DNA of 64,000 bases, from contig NZ_JBAYTI010000003.1 in the NCBI RefSeq assembly GCF_041675725.1, positions 19,864 through 83,863 of the forward strand. Reading direction: 5' to 3'. The DNA comes from Castellaniella sp041675725 (GTDB lineage: Bacteria > Pseudomonadota > Gammaproteobacteria > Burkholderiales > Burkholderiaceae_B). The notes under the pieces were generated by a model that saw only the letters and a list, made by a program, of their open reading frames with translations, made no database searches and was not told the DNA's origin. Shown here piece by piece: positions 43,201 to 51,240 of this stretch (positions within the stretch are counted from its first letter, which is position 1; every line of letters begins with the position of its first letter). The position numbers were made by a program, and so were the translations under genes.

Positions 43201-44966
43201 CGGGCCGCTTTGGCGTCACGGCCGGCTACCTGGTGTCCGCGGACCAGATTCAGATCAAGATGGCCCAGGGCGCCAAACCGGGCGAAGGCGGGCAGCTGCC
43301 AGGCAACAAGGTGACGGACTATATCGGCCGGCTGCGTCACTCGACGCCGGGCGTCGGCCTGATCTCCCCGCCGCCGCACCACGACATTTACTCGATCGAA
43401 GACTTGGCCCAGTTGATTCACGACCTGAAGTGCGTCAATCCACGCGCCGATATTTCGGTCAAGCTGGCATCCGAGACAGGCGTCGGTACCGTGGCGGCCG
43501 GCGCAACCAAAGCCAAGGCCGATCACCTCGTCATTGCCGGCCATGATGGCGGCACGGGCGCCTCGCCCTGGTCATCGATCAAGCACGCCGGCACCCCCTG
43601 GGAGCTTGGCCTGGCCGAGACCCAGCAAACGCTGGTGCTCAATCGTCTGCGCGGACGCGTGCGCGTGCAAGTGGATGGTCAGATCAAAACCGGACGGGAT
43701 GTGGTGATCGGCGCCCTGCTCGGAGCCGATGAGTTCGGCTTTGCCACCGCCCCGCTGGTGGCCTCGGGCTGCATCATGATGCGCAAATGTCACCTGAACA
43801 CCTGTCCGACAGGCGTGGCCACTCAGGATCCGGTACTGCGCAAACGCTTCACCGGCACGCCGGAGCAAGTCATCCAATACTTCTTCTTCGTGGCCGAGGA
43901 GGCCCGGCGCATCATGGCCCGCCTGGGTATACGCCGGTTCGATGAACTGATCGGCCGCAGCGATCTCCTCGATATGCGAGCCGGCATCACGCACTGGAAG
44001 GCCCAAGGCCTGGATTTCAGCCGTCTTTTGGCGCGGCCCTGCGCGCCTGACGAGGTGCCGCGCAGCCACCAGAGCCGGCAGGATCACAAACTCGGGCAGG
44101 CGCTGGATTCACACTGGATCGAACAGGCCCGACCCGCCCTGGAGCAGGGTGCGCCCGTACACATCGAGGCGCGCGTCTGCAATGTCGACCGTACGGTGGG
44201 TGCCATGCTGTCGGGTGAACTGGTTCGGCGCCATCCGGACGGCCTGCCCGATGACTGCGTGCGCATCGAACTGACGGGCACCGGCGGGCAGAGCTTTGGC
44301 GCCTTCCTGGCCCGCGGCATCACGCTGCGACTACGCGGCGAAGCGAATGACTACACGGGCAAAGGCCTGTCAGGCGGACGGATCATCGTGCACCCGGCCC
44401 CCGACTTTCCTGGGGAAGCGGCACACAACATCATCATCGGCAATACGGCACTCTATGGCGCCACATCCGGAGAGGCCTACTTCTGCGGTGTGGCCGGTGA
44501 GCGCTTCGGCGTACGGCTGTCGGGTGCCACGGCCGTGGTCGAGGGAGTCGGGGATCACGGCTGCGAATACATGACGGGCGGCACCGTCGTGGTGCTGGGC
44601 CCGACCGGCCGTAACTTTGCCGCCGGCATGTCCGGCGGCATGGCCTATGTCCACGACCCGGATGGCGTCTTTGCCCAGCGTTGCAACACGGCCCACGTAT
44701 CGCTGGCGCCGGTGCTCTGCGCCCGGGCGCAGGCCGATGCCGCCATCCCCTTGCACGAGGGGCAGGCCGATGCCACGCTGCTGCACAAGCTGCTGCAAGC
44801 CCATGCGCACTGGACCGGTTCGGCGGTCGCCCGCGCCCTGCTGAAGCAGTGGCCCGCCGCGCGTGGACATTTCGTGAAGGTGTTCCCGAACGAATACCGC
44901 CGTGCCCTGCAGGCCAAGGCCTCGAACCGCCCCGCAACCGTCGCCGGCAAGGCGACATCCCTCTGA
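40233..44966 (+). CDS. gltB: Glutamate synthase (NADPH) large subunit
   Basis: A 1577-residue protein of normal length. The N-terminal propeptide of 41 residues precedes the catalytic Cys42 in HEHDACGVGLVAHIKG of the glutamine amidotransferase domain. The central and FMN domains follow with GGKSNTGEGGEDPARY and GQLPGNKVTDYIGRLRHSTP. The 3Fe-4S cluster ligands are in MMRKCHLNTCPTGVATQDP, and the C-terminal beta-helix has TGGTVVVLGPTGRNFAAGMS. It converts glutamine and 2-oxoglutarate to two glutamates. The start overlaps the glnK stop, so PII and GOGAT are translationally coupled. Confidence 0.97.
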   Translation: MTRQPLADPGAHPHPPCDPPRAREIDQARLRGLYTHHEHDACGVGLVAHIKGQKSHDIVIQGLRILERLDHRGAVGADALMGDGAGVLIQIPDAFYRDEMQKQQVTLPPPGEYGVGMLFLPKDAAMQQACIEALEQAIAAERQILLGWREVPVDDTLPMSPWVRASAPVIRQVFIGRGTGLRSPDALERTLYVIRKQAAATLSARHLTQEAGYHVPSLSCRTVVYKGLLLANQVGRYYLDLGDERVTSALALVHQRFSTNTFPSWPLAHPYRMVAHNGEINTVRGNFNWMRAREGVMRSPVLGDDLQKLYPITTDGQSDTATFDNTLELLVMAGYPMAQAMMMMIPEAWEHPVDMDAPRRAFYEYHAALLEPWDGPAAMVFTDGRQIGATLDRNGLRPARFVLTDDDRVVLASEAGVLPIPEAHIVRKWRLQPGRMFLLDLEQGRIIEDEEIKARHAAARPYGQWLERARIRLNQLPATAEPAAATQGALLDRQQAFGMTQEDVKLLLTPMAQGLGEAIGSMGNDAALAVLSDRSKPLYHYFRQQFAQVTNPPIDPIREAVVMSLVSFIGPRPNLLDVDATRPPIRLEAARPILDADDMARLRHIERHTGGQLRSGPIDITYPASQGAAGLEARLTAVCAQAADMIRSGCHILILTDRPMGRDQVAIPALLALSAIHHHLARIRLRTSAGLVVETGSAWTVHHFAVLAGYGAEAVHPWLAYETLAAMAPALGLTYEQAAHHFIQAIDKGLAKTMSKMGISTYQSYCGAQVFEAVGLDQALVQTWFEGTPSPIGGIGLLELATENLRTHRRAYGQDPVLADLLDTGGDYAWRVRGEAHMWTPDAIAKLQHSTRANEFAIFEEYARIINDQSTRHMTLRGLFELRIDPARAIDLDEVEPAADIVRRFATGAMSLGSISPEAHVNLAIAMNRIGGKSNTGEGGEDPARYRAEMRGQTLPAGTRLSQVLGKEILVDYTLKHGDSLRSRIKQVASGRFGVTAGYLVSADQIQIKMAQGAKPGEGGQLPGNKVTDYIGRLRHSTPGVGLISPPPHHDIYSIEDLAQLIHDLKCVNPRADISVKLASETGVGTVAAGATKAKADHLVIAGHDGGTGASPWSSIKHAGTPWELGLAETQQTLVLNRLRGRVRVQVDGQIKTGRDVVIGALLGADEFGFATAPLVASGCIMMRKCHLNTCPTGVATQDPVLRKRFTGTPEQVIQYFFFVAEEARRIMARLGIRRFDELIGRSDLLDMRAGITHWKAQGLDFSRLLARPCAPDEVPRSHQSRQDHKLGQALDSHWIEQARPALEQGAPVHIEARVCNVDRTVGAMLSGELVRRHPDGLPDDCVRIELTGTGGQSFGAFLARGITLRLRGEANDYTGKGLSGGRIIVHPAPDFPGEAAHNIIIGNTALYGATSGEAYFCGVAGERFGVRLSGATAVVEGVGDHGCEYMTGGTVVVLGPTGRNFAAGMSGGMAYVHDPDGVFAQRCNTAHVSLAPVLCARAQADAAIPLHEGQADATLLHKLLQAHAHWTGSAVARALLKQWPAARGHFVKVFPNEYRRALQAKASNRPATVAGKATSL

Positions 44967-44986
44967 ACCCGCCCAGGAGGCGCCCC

Positions 44987-46453
44987 ATGGGAAAAATCAC
45001 TGGTTTCCTGGAATTCGACCGTATTGAAGAGGCGCGCGAGCCAGCGACGGTACGCATCGGCCACCATCGCGAGTTCGTGCGCGGCCTGACCCCCGAACAG
45101 GCGCGCCGCCAGGGGGCACGCTGCATGGACTGCGGCACCCCCTTTTGCAGCCACGGCTGCCCTGTCGACAACATCATCCCGGACTTCAACGATCTCGTCT
45201 ACCGGGATGATTGGCAGCGCGCCATGCAGGTCCTGCACTCTACCAACAATTTTCCAGAATTCACCGGCCGCATCTGCCCGGCACCCTGCGAGGCCGCGTG
45301 CACCCTGAACATCAACAGTCAGCCAGTCGGCATCAAGTCCATCGAACGCGCCATCATCGAACGCGCTTTTGCCGAGGGCTGGGTCAAGCCCCAACCGGCG
45401 CATCGCAAGACGGGGCGCCGGGTGGCGATCGTGGGTTCCGGCCCTGCGGGCCTGGCCGCCGCCCAGCAGCTGGCGCGCGCCGGCCATAGCGTCACCCTGT
45501 TCGAGAAGAACGAGCAGGTGGGCGGGTTACTGCGCCTGGGCATCCCCGACTTCAAGCTGGACAAATCAGTCATCGACCGCCGTCTGCGGCAGCTGCTGGC
45601 CGAAGGCGTCGTGATGCGTACCCGAACGCTGATCGGCGAACCCTGGATGCGGGCACGGCTGGCTCACCAGGCCACCCGAATCATCCCGGCCCGGCAGCTG
45701 CAGGCGGAATTCGACGCGATACTGCTGGCGGGCGGCGCGGAACATTCGCGCGACCTGCCCATGCCAGGACGCCACCTGTCGGGGGTGCATTTCGCCATGG
45801 CGTATCTGCCGCAGCAGAACCGCGTCAACGCGGGCTCATTGTCCACGGCGCCCATCTGCGCCAAGGGCAAGCGGGTGATCGTGATTGGCGGTGGCGACAC
45901 CGGTTCGGACTGCGTGGGTACCGCCCGACGCCAGGGCGCAACCGACGTCGTCCAGTTCGAACTGCTGCCCATGCCGCCCGCGCAGGAAAACAAGCCGCTG
46001 ACCTGGCCCTATTGGCCTTATAAGCTGCGCACCTCGTCCAGCCACGAAGAAGGCTGCCAGCGTGAATTCGCGATCGCCACCCAGGCTTTCCTGGGCGAGC
46101 GGGGCCACGTCACCGGCCTGAAAACCGTACAGGTGCGACACGAAGCCGGACGGCTCGTGCACGTGGCCGGCAGCGAACAGATCTGGCCAGCGGATCTCGT
46201 GCTCCTGGCCATGGGATTTACCGGTCCGATGCCCGACGTGTTGGCGCACTTCGACGTGCAGGCCGATCCCCGCGGCAATGCCGCAGCCAGCACCGAGGCG
46301 AGCGGCGGCTACGCCACCAATGTGCCATGCGTATTTGCCGCGGGCGACATGCGCCGCGGGCAATCGCTGGTGGTCTGGGCGATCCGTGAAGGCCGCCAGG
46401 CAGCACACGCCATCGACACTTTTCTGATGGGTCACTCCGACCTGCCCCGCTGA
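44987..46453 (+). CDS. gltD: Glutamate synthase small subunit
   Basis: A 488-residue flavoprotein. The N-terminal cysteine motifs CMDCGTPFCSHGCPVDN and RICPAPCEAACTL bind 4Fe-4S clusters. The FAD fold VAIVGSGPAGLAAAQQLARA and the NADPH fold KRVIVIGGGDTGSDCVGTA follow. It feeds electrons from NADPH to GltB. The ATG at 44987 is preceded by AGGAGG with 6-base spacing, so the longer upstream frame is rejected. Gap to gltB is 20 bases. Confidence 0.96.
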   Translation: MGKITGFLEFDRIEEAREPATVRIGHHREFVRGLTPEQARRQGARCMDCGTPFCSHGCPVDNIIPDFNDLVYRDDWQRAMQVLHSTNNFPEFTGRICPAPCEAACTLNINSQPVGIKSIERAIIERAFAEGWVKPQPAHRKTGRRVAIVGSGPAGLAAAQQLARAGHSVTLFEKNEQVGGLLRLGIPDFKLDKSVIDRRLRQLLAEGVVMRTRTLIGEPWMRARLAHQATRIIPARQLQAEFDAILLAGGAEHSRDLPMPGRHLSGVHFAMAYLPQQNRVNAGSLSTAPICAKGKRVIVIGGGDTGSDCVGTARRQGATDVVQFELLPMPPAQENKPLTWPYWPYKLRTSSSHEEGCQREFAIATQAFLGERGHVTGLKTVQVRHEAGRLVHVAGSEQIWPADLVLLAMGFTGPMPDVLAHFDVQADPRGNAAASTEASGGYATNVPCVFAAGDMRRGQSLVVWAIREGRQAAHAIDTFLMGHSDLPR

Positions 46454-46466
46454 ACCCGCTGCCACC

Positions 46467-47690
46467 ATGATTCGAGCCAATCCCCACTACCAGAAACTGA
46501 ACACCGACTACCTGTTCTCTGAGATCGCCCAGCGCATTCAGGCGTTCCAAGCGCGTCGGCCCGACACCGCACTGATCCATCTTGGCTTGGGCGACGTCAC
46601 CGGGCCCCTGCCTGCGGCCTGCATTCGCGCCCTCCACGCAGCCGTTGACGAACTGTCCTGCCGGGACGGCTTTCGCGGCTACGGGCCTGAGCAAGGGTAC
46701 GGATTTCTACGCGAAGCCATCGCACAGCACGACTTCCGGGTGCGCGGCGCGCCCATCTGTGCCGATGAAATTTTCATCAGCGAGGGGACCAAAGTCGATA
46801 TAGGCAACATCCAGGCGCTCTTTGCGACAGACCTACGCGTCGCCATCCCGGATCCGGTGTATCCAGTCTACGTGGATACGAATGTCATGGCTGGCCGCAC
46901 TGGCCCGGCCACCGGGGGCCGCTACTCGGGCCTGAGCTATCTGCCCTGTACGGCCGCCAACGGCTTCGTGCCGGAAATCCCCGACACCCCGGTCGACCTG
47001 ATCTACCTGTGTTCCCCCAACAATCCTACGGGCGTCGCCCTGCGCCGCGAGCAGCTCCAGGCCTGGGTCGACCACGCCCGCGCGCACCAGGCGCTGATTC
47101 TCTTCGACGCCGCCTATGAGGCCTTCATCCGGGACAGCTCCCTGCCCCATTCCATCTACGAGATCCCCGGCGCCCGGGAAGTGGCCATCGAATTTCGCAG
47201 TTACTCGAAAACAGCGGGTTTCACGGGCGTACGCTGTGCCTACACCGTGGTTCCCAAGGACTGCATCGTCCGGCACCTGGATGGCACACCAGCGTCTGCG
47301 CACGCCCTGTGGCGCCGCCGGCACCAGACCCGCTCCAACGGGGTGTCGTATTTCGCGCAGCGCGCCGCCCAGGCCCTCTACACCCCGGAAGGACGACGGC
47401 AGGCCCGCGCCTTGTGCGACCAATACCTGGCCAATGCACGAACCTTGCGCACCGGCTTCCAACAACTGGGCCTGCCCTGCACCGGGGGCGAGCACTCGCC
47501 CTATGTCTGGATCGACACCGGGCAGGATGCCTGGGCGTTCTTTGACCTGCTGCTGGATCAGGCCGGCATCGTCTGCACACCGGGCAGCGGCTTTGGCCGC
47601 TGCGGCCAACGGCACATCCGTCTGAGCGCCTTCAACAGCGCAGAGAACACCGCCGAAGCGCTGGAGCGCATTGCCCAGGTCCTGGCCTGA
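46467..47690 (+). CDS. dapL: LL-diaminopimelate aminotransferase DapL
   Basis: A 407-residue class I/II PLP enzyme with the DapL hallmarks RANPHYQKLNTDYLFSEIA, LIHLGLGDVTGPLPAACI, FRGYGPEQGYGFLREAI, DPVYPVYVDTNVMAGR, and the PLP lysine in FRSYSKTAGFTGVRCAY. It makes LL-diaminopimelate in one step from tetrahydrodipicolinate, bypassing the succinylase enzymes DapD, DapC and DapE. It follows gltD by 13 bases, so it may share the nitrogen-regulated transcript; glutamate is its amino donor. It is followed by a lysA-type gene 27 bases later. Confidence 0.9.
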   Translation: MIRANPHYQKLNTDYLFSEIAQRIQAFQARRPDTALIHLGLGDVTGPLPAACIRALHAAVDELSCRDGFRGYGPEQGYGFLREAIAQHDFRVRGAPICADEIFISEGTKVDIGNIQALFATDLRVAIPDPVYPVYVDTNVMAGRTGPATGGRYSGLSYLPCTAANGFVPEIPDTPVDLIYLCSPNNPTGVALRREQLQAWVDHARAHQALILFDAAYEAFIRDSSLPHSIYEIPGAREVAIEFRSYSKTAGFTGVRCAYTVVPKDCIVRHLDGTPASAHALWRRRHQTRSNGVSYFAQRAAQALYTPEGRRQARALCDQYLANARTLRTGFQQLGLPCTGGEHSPYVWIDTGQDAWAFFDLLLDQAGIVCTPGSGFGRCGQRHIRLSAFNSAENTAEALERIAQVLA

Positions 47691-47717
47691 TCCATCCCCC
47701 TACGCTGCTGCCCGCCC

Positions 47718-48971
47718 ATGCCCATCCACGCCGCCCTCCGACACCGCCTGTATCCGGCTCTGCCCGCCATCGCCGCCCAGTTCGGGACCCCCTTCCATCT
47801 GTATGACGAAGCCGGCATTCGCCATACGGGCAAACGCCTGCTGCGCGCCTTTGCCGACATTCCGGGCTTTCGCGAGTACTACGCCATCAAGGCATTGCCC
47901 AATCCCCACATCCTGGCGATCCTGCGCGACCTGGGTTTTGGGTTCGATTGCAGCTCGCAGGCCGAGCTGATGCTGGCACGCGGCATCGGGGCCCACGGCG
48001 ACGCACTGATGTTCACCTCCAACAACGCTTCGCGCACCGATTTCGAAGCGGCGCTGGCGCAAGGCGGCTGCATCCTGAATCTGGACGATATAGGCGCGAT
48101 CGGCAAGCTGCCCCACATGCCCGAGCTGCTGTGCGTTCGCTACAACCCCGGTCCATCGCGTCAGGGCAATAGCATCATCGGCCTTCCGGCAGAGGCCAAG
48201 TTCGGCGTGCCCCATCATCAACTGGAATCCACTTTTCGCCAGGCGATGGCGCGCGGCGCCTGCCGCTTCGGCCTGCACACCATGCTGGTGTCCAACGAAC
48301 TGGATGATCGCTATATGGCGCAGACCATCGCCATGCTGCTCGACATCGTACAGCGCCTGGAAGACGCGCTGCAGATACGCTTCGAATTCATCAACATGGG
48401 GGGCGGGATCGGCATCCCCTACCACCCCGGCGATCGCGCCTTCAAACTCGAGGCGCTGGGCGAACACGCCCGGCACCTGCTGACGGCGCATCGTCTGGCG
48501 CGCAGCCATGCGCCAGCCCTGTACATGGAAAGCGGCCGCTACATCACGGGGCCACACGGTGTGCTGGTGACGCGCGTCATCAACATCAAACACAGTTACC
48601 GCCGCTTCATCGGCGTGGATGCCAGCATGTCCGCGCTGATGCGCCCCGGCATGTACGGCGCATATCACCACATCGAAGTGCCCGGCAAACCACGCCGCGC
48701 CGACGACCCACCCGTGGATGTGGTCGGCGCCCTATGCGAGAACAACGACAAGTTCGCCATCCAGCGCCGCCTGCCCCCCGTTGACGAGGGTGATTTATTG
48801 GTCATCCAGGACACCGGCGCCCACGGCCACGCCATGGGGTTCAATTACAACGGCCAGCTGCGCCCACAAGAGCTGCTGCTGCACGCAGACGGACAGGTCG
48901 AACGCATCCGCCGCGCCGAAACGCTGGATGACTACTTCGCAACGCTGGAACCGGCGCGGCCTGCAGGGTGA
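47718..48971 (+). CDS. lysA: Diaminopimelate decarboxylase-type PLP enzyme
   Basis: A 417-residue fold-III decarboxylase with the PLP lysine in YYAIKALPNPHIL, then DCSSQAELMLARG, the glycine loop INMGGGIGIPYHPG, LYMESGRYITGPHGV and the Cys/Asp region VVGALCENNDKFAIQRRLP. This fits LysA, which decarboxylates meso-diaminopimelate to lysine; the N-terminus (RHRLYPALPAIAAQFGTPFH) is somewhat unusual. Its place next to dapL supports the call. A second, standard lysA may exist elsewhere in the genome. Its stop overlaps the frame of a HigA fragment. Confidence 0.85.
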   Translation: MPIHAALRHRLYPALPAIAAQFGTPFHLYDEAGIRHTGKRLLRAFADIPGFREYYAIKALPNPHILAILRDLGFGFDCSSQAELMLARGIGAHGDALMFTSNNASRTDFEAALAQGGCILNLDDIGAIGKLPHMPELLCVRYNPGPSRQGNSIIGLPAEAKFGVPHHQLESTFRQAMARGACRFGLHTMLVSNELDDRYMAQTIAMLLDIVQRLEDALQIRFEFINMGGGIGIPYHPGDRAFKLEALGEHARHLLTAHRLARSHAPALYMESGRYITGPHGVLVTRVINIKHSYRRFIGVDASMSALMRPGMYGAYHHIEVPGKPRRADDPPVDVVGALCENNDKFAIQRRLPPVDEGDLLVIQDTGAHGHAMGFNYNGQLRPQELLLHADGQVERIRRAETLDDYFATLEPARPAG

Positions 48972-49003
48972 CGGGCTGGATATGTAGATACCCAACAGTG
49001 GGT

Positions 49004-49216
49004 GTGAGCCGTGTGGCTCTATCGCGGGTGCTGCATGGGCGAGCAGCGATTTCAGTGGACATGGCCAGGCGCCTGGAGGCATGGCTGCGCAAGCCTAACG
49101 GGCGCGGCCCCAGCGCAGAGACATGGCTGCGCGGTCAAGTGGCTTATGAGCTGTGGCAGGCTGAGCATTCCGGGCGGGATGTGCAGGTCGAGCCAGCGCA
49201 GGCTGTGTCTGCTTGA
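49004..49216 (+). pseudogene. HigA-family antitoxin, C-terminal remnant
   Basis: The reading VSRVALSRVLHGRAAISVDM followed by SAETWLRGQVAYELWQAEHS matches the C-terminal two thirds of HigA antitoxins (usual form: VLNGKAGISPEMALRLAK, then PETWLRLQ.AYDLWQA). The N-terminal helices that should begin with a promoter and start codon are missing, and the frame starts inside the lysA stop (GTGA). It is unrelated to the higA at 26.3 kb in detail. No toxin gene is adjacent, so it is a fragment left by an old insertion. Confidence 0.7.
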
Positions 49217-49227
49217 GCAGGGAAAAC

Positions 49228-49241
49228 CCGCCCGAAGGCGG
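49228..49241 (+). other. GC stem-loop after the HigA fragment
   Basis: CCGCC-CGAA-GGCGG forms a tight hairpin 12 bases after the remnant's stop. There is no T tract, so it is only a possible transcription end for the dapL-lysA transcript. The rest of 49217-49333 holds no gene. Confidence 0.3.
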
Positions 49242-49333
49242 CTGGGGCGTACCTAGTCGGGCTATGCGACCTCAGTTGTTCGGGAGCCAGGCTGGGCCTG
49301 CTGACAGGGCCTGGCAAGGTGCGTCGGGGTGAA

Positions 49334-50302
49334 TCAGGTACGGACTTCCTGGCGTTGGAAGACGACGTACCCCGCTGTGAAAAGCAATACCACGGCGGCG
49401 ATCAGGCCAGTGAATTGAGGCCAGACCAACGCCAGACTTTCAGACAGCGGCAACGGGCTGCCCAACAGCGCACCCTGAATCTGGGACAGGAAGACCGGAC
49501 CCAGACTCCGTGTGGCTGGACTGAGCAGCGTGATGGCCGTGTCGTTGAATAGGGTCGACGGCGATATGTGTAGCAGGCCCTGTTGCCAAGCCAAGGTGTG
49601 TGTGTCGATGCCGCCCCTCAGGACAGCGAGCATGTCCGGCGGTGCGATCAGTTGCGCGATGCCTGGCGCCAGCATGGGCCAGAGCATGGCGCAAAACAGC
49701 CATAGACCCAGCGCGACCAGCGCCGCGGTCGAGGTGGAGCGGAAGATCACCGAGCACAGCAGCGCAACGGCAAGCCAGACACCCGAGTAGGCCAGGGTGG
49801 ACACCAGAAAAGCCAGTGAGCGTAGGATCTCTTCACCGCTAGGTGGGACGCCCAGCAGGATCAGGCCGGCGCCCATGACCAATAGCCATAGGCAGATCAG
49901 GCAGACTGCCAGCGCCGCCAGGCCGGCCAGAAACTTACCCATCAGCAGGGCGTCCCGATAAATAGGTTGTGAGAGAATCCGGCTCATGGTGCGCCGGTTG
50001 TATTCGCCGTTGATGGTGTCGAACCCCAACCCGATGGCGACCAGCGGGATCAGGAACCCCAGTAGGGCAGCAAAAGAGGGCAGGGGCGCCTGCGCGTCGG
50101 TGAATAGGCGCAGAAATACGAAAGGGTCCGACGCCGTGGTTTGACGCAGCCCCTGGATGGCGCCGTACAGGGCAGCGGCCGCTGTCAGGACGATCAGCCA
50201 TTCCAGCAGGCGCATACGTGCACTGCTGATATGGTCAGCCAGCTCTTTGGTAAAGACGGCTCCCAGCCCTCTCCAAGGAGAACCGATGCGGCGCGTACTC
50301 AT
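49334..50302 (-). CDS. ABC-2 type transporter permease (NosY-like)
   Basis: A 322-residue protein with six or so membrane helices. It starts with a cytoplasmic segment GLGAVFTKELADHISSARMR and has the loop FDTINGEYNRRTMSRILSQP found in NosY and related ABC-2 permeases. It pairs with the ATPase gene immediately upstream. The substrate is not known, and there are no nosZ or nosR genes here. It is the last gene of a three-gene operon; its start overlaps the ATPase stop by 4 bases. Confidence 0.85.
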   Translation of the reverse strand: MSTRRIGSPWRGLGAVFTKELADHISSARMRLLEWLIVLTAAAALYGAIQGLRQTTASDPFVFLRLFTDAQAPLPSFAALLGFLIPLVAIGLGFDTINGEYNRRTMSRILSQPIYRDALLMGKFLAGLAALAVCLICLWLLVMGAGLILLGVPPSGEEILRSLAFLVSTLAYSGVWLAVALLCSVIFRSTSTAALVALGLWLFCAMLWPMLAPGIAQLIAPPDMLAVLRGGIDTHTLAWQQGLLHISPSTLFNDTAITLLSPATRSLGPVFLSQIQGALLGSPLPLSESLALVWPQFTGLIAAVVLLFTAGYVVFQRQEVRT

Positions 50303-51240
50303 TGGGTCTGATCCTCCGTGAACGTCTGCCGGTAGATGCGCTCCAGGCTGGGCTCATCCACCTTCAAGCTGCGCAGCTGCGCGCCGGCCAGAACGGCGGC
50401 CTGGGCGGCCTGGGCCCGGACATCAGTTTGCGCCGTAAGTATGTAGTGCCCATCGGTTGGCTTGTGGACCCTGGCCACGCCGGGTACTTGGGCCAGGGCA
50501 GCGCATAGGTCCGGCCCCTGGGCTTCGATCTGGATGGAATGGCTGTGGTCACCCAACACCTGCTGTGCCAGCGTCGAGACGCTGCCCATCAATACAATGT
50601 GGCCGGCGCGGAACAAGGCGACGCGATCGCAGATGCGCTGCATCTGATCTAGCAAGTGCGAGGACAGCAGCACCGTCACACCATCGTGGCGCAGCGATTC
50701 GATCAACTGCAGGAAGGATTCCGTGGACTGCGGATCCAGGCCCGATGTGGGTTCGTCCAGGATGGCGATGGCGGCCTGCTTCAGCAGGATTTCGGCCAAG
50801 CCCAGACGACGGCGCATACCGTGAGAGTACGTCCCGACGCGTTGGTCGATCTGTTTGTCGAGGGCGACCCGGGTCAGCGCTGCTTGGATCCGAGTATCGC
50901 GCTCGGCCTCTAGGATACCGAGCAATCGCGCGGTGTAGCGCAGATTGTCACGCGCACTCAGGCGGTCATAGAAGCCGACCGAATCTGGCATGTAGCCGAC
51001 ATGGCTTTTGACGGCCAGCGGGTTACGCCACGGGTCTTCTCCCAGTACCCGAACCTGGCCGCGCGTGGCCTCAGTCAACCCGAGCAGCATTAGGATAGTG
51101 GTCGTCTTGCCGGCCCCATTGGGCCCCAACAGCCCGAAGACTTCACCACGCTGCACCTCGAAGTTCAGACCATGGACGACGCGGTGTGGTCCGTAGTCTT
51201 TGCCCAGATTCTGGGCTTGGATGGCGATGTCTGTCATCAT
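50299..51240 (-). CDS. ABC transporter ATP-binding protein (NosF/CcmA-like)
   Basis: A 313-residue ATPase with GLLGPNGAGKTTTILMLLGL, the signature in VGTYSHGMRRRLGLAEILLK, Walker B AIAILDEPTSGLDP and H-loop VTVLLSSHLLDQM. The C-terminal domain (about 220-313) resembles the extra domain of drug/copper export ATPases. The YSHGMRRR signature is typical of ABC-2 transporters rather than importers. The start overlaps the NEW3 gene stop by 4 bases, so the three genes are co-translated. Confidence 0.88.
   Translation of the reverse strand: MMTDIAIQAQNLGKDYGPHRVVHGLNFEVQRGEVFGLLGPNGAGKTTTILMLLGLTEATRGQVRVLGEDPWRNPLAVKSHVGYMPDSVGFYDRLSARDNLRYTARLLGILEAERDTRIQAALTRVALDKQIDQRVGTYSHGMRRRLGLAEILLKQAAIAILDEPTSGLDPQSTESFLQLIESLRHDGVTVLLSSHLLDQMQRICDRVALFRAGHIVLMGSVSTLAQQVLGDHSHSIQIEAQGPDLCAALAQVPGVARVHKPTDGHYILTAQTDVRAQAAQAAVLAGAQLRSLKVDEPSLERIYRQTFTEDQTQ

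Noticed and set aside
49334..51240. Assignment of the ABC genes as nosF and nosY
   Set aside because: The proteins resemble NosF/NosY, but there is no nosZ, nosR or nosD nearby and the partner is a NEW3-domain protein, so the nitrous oxide reductase role is not supported.
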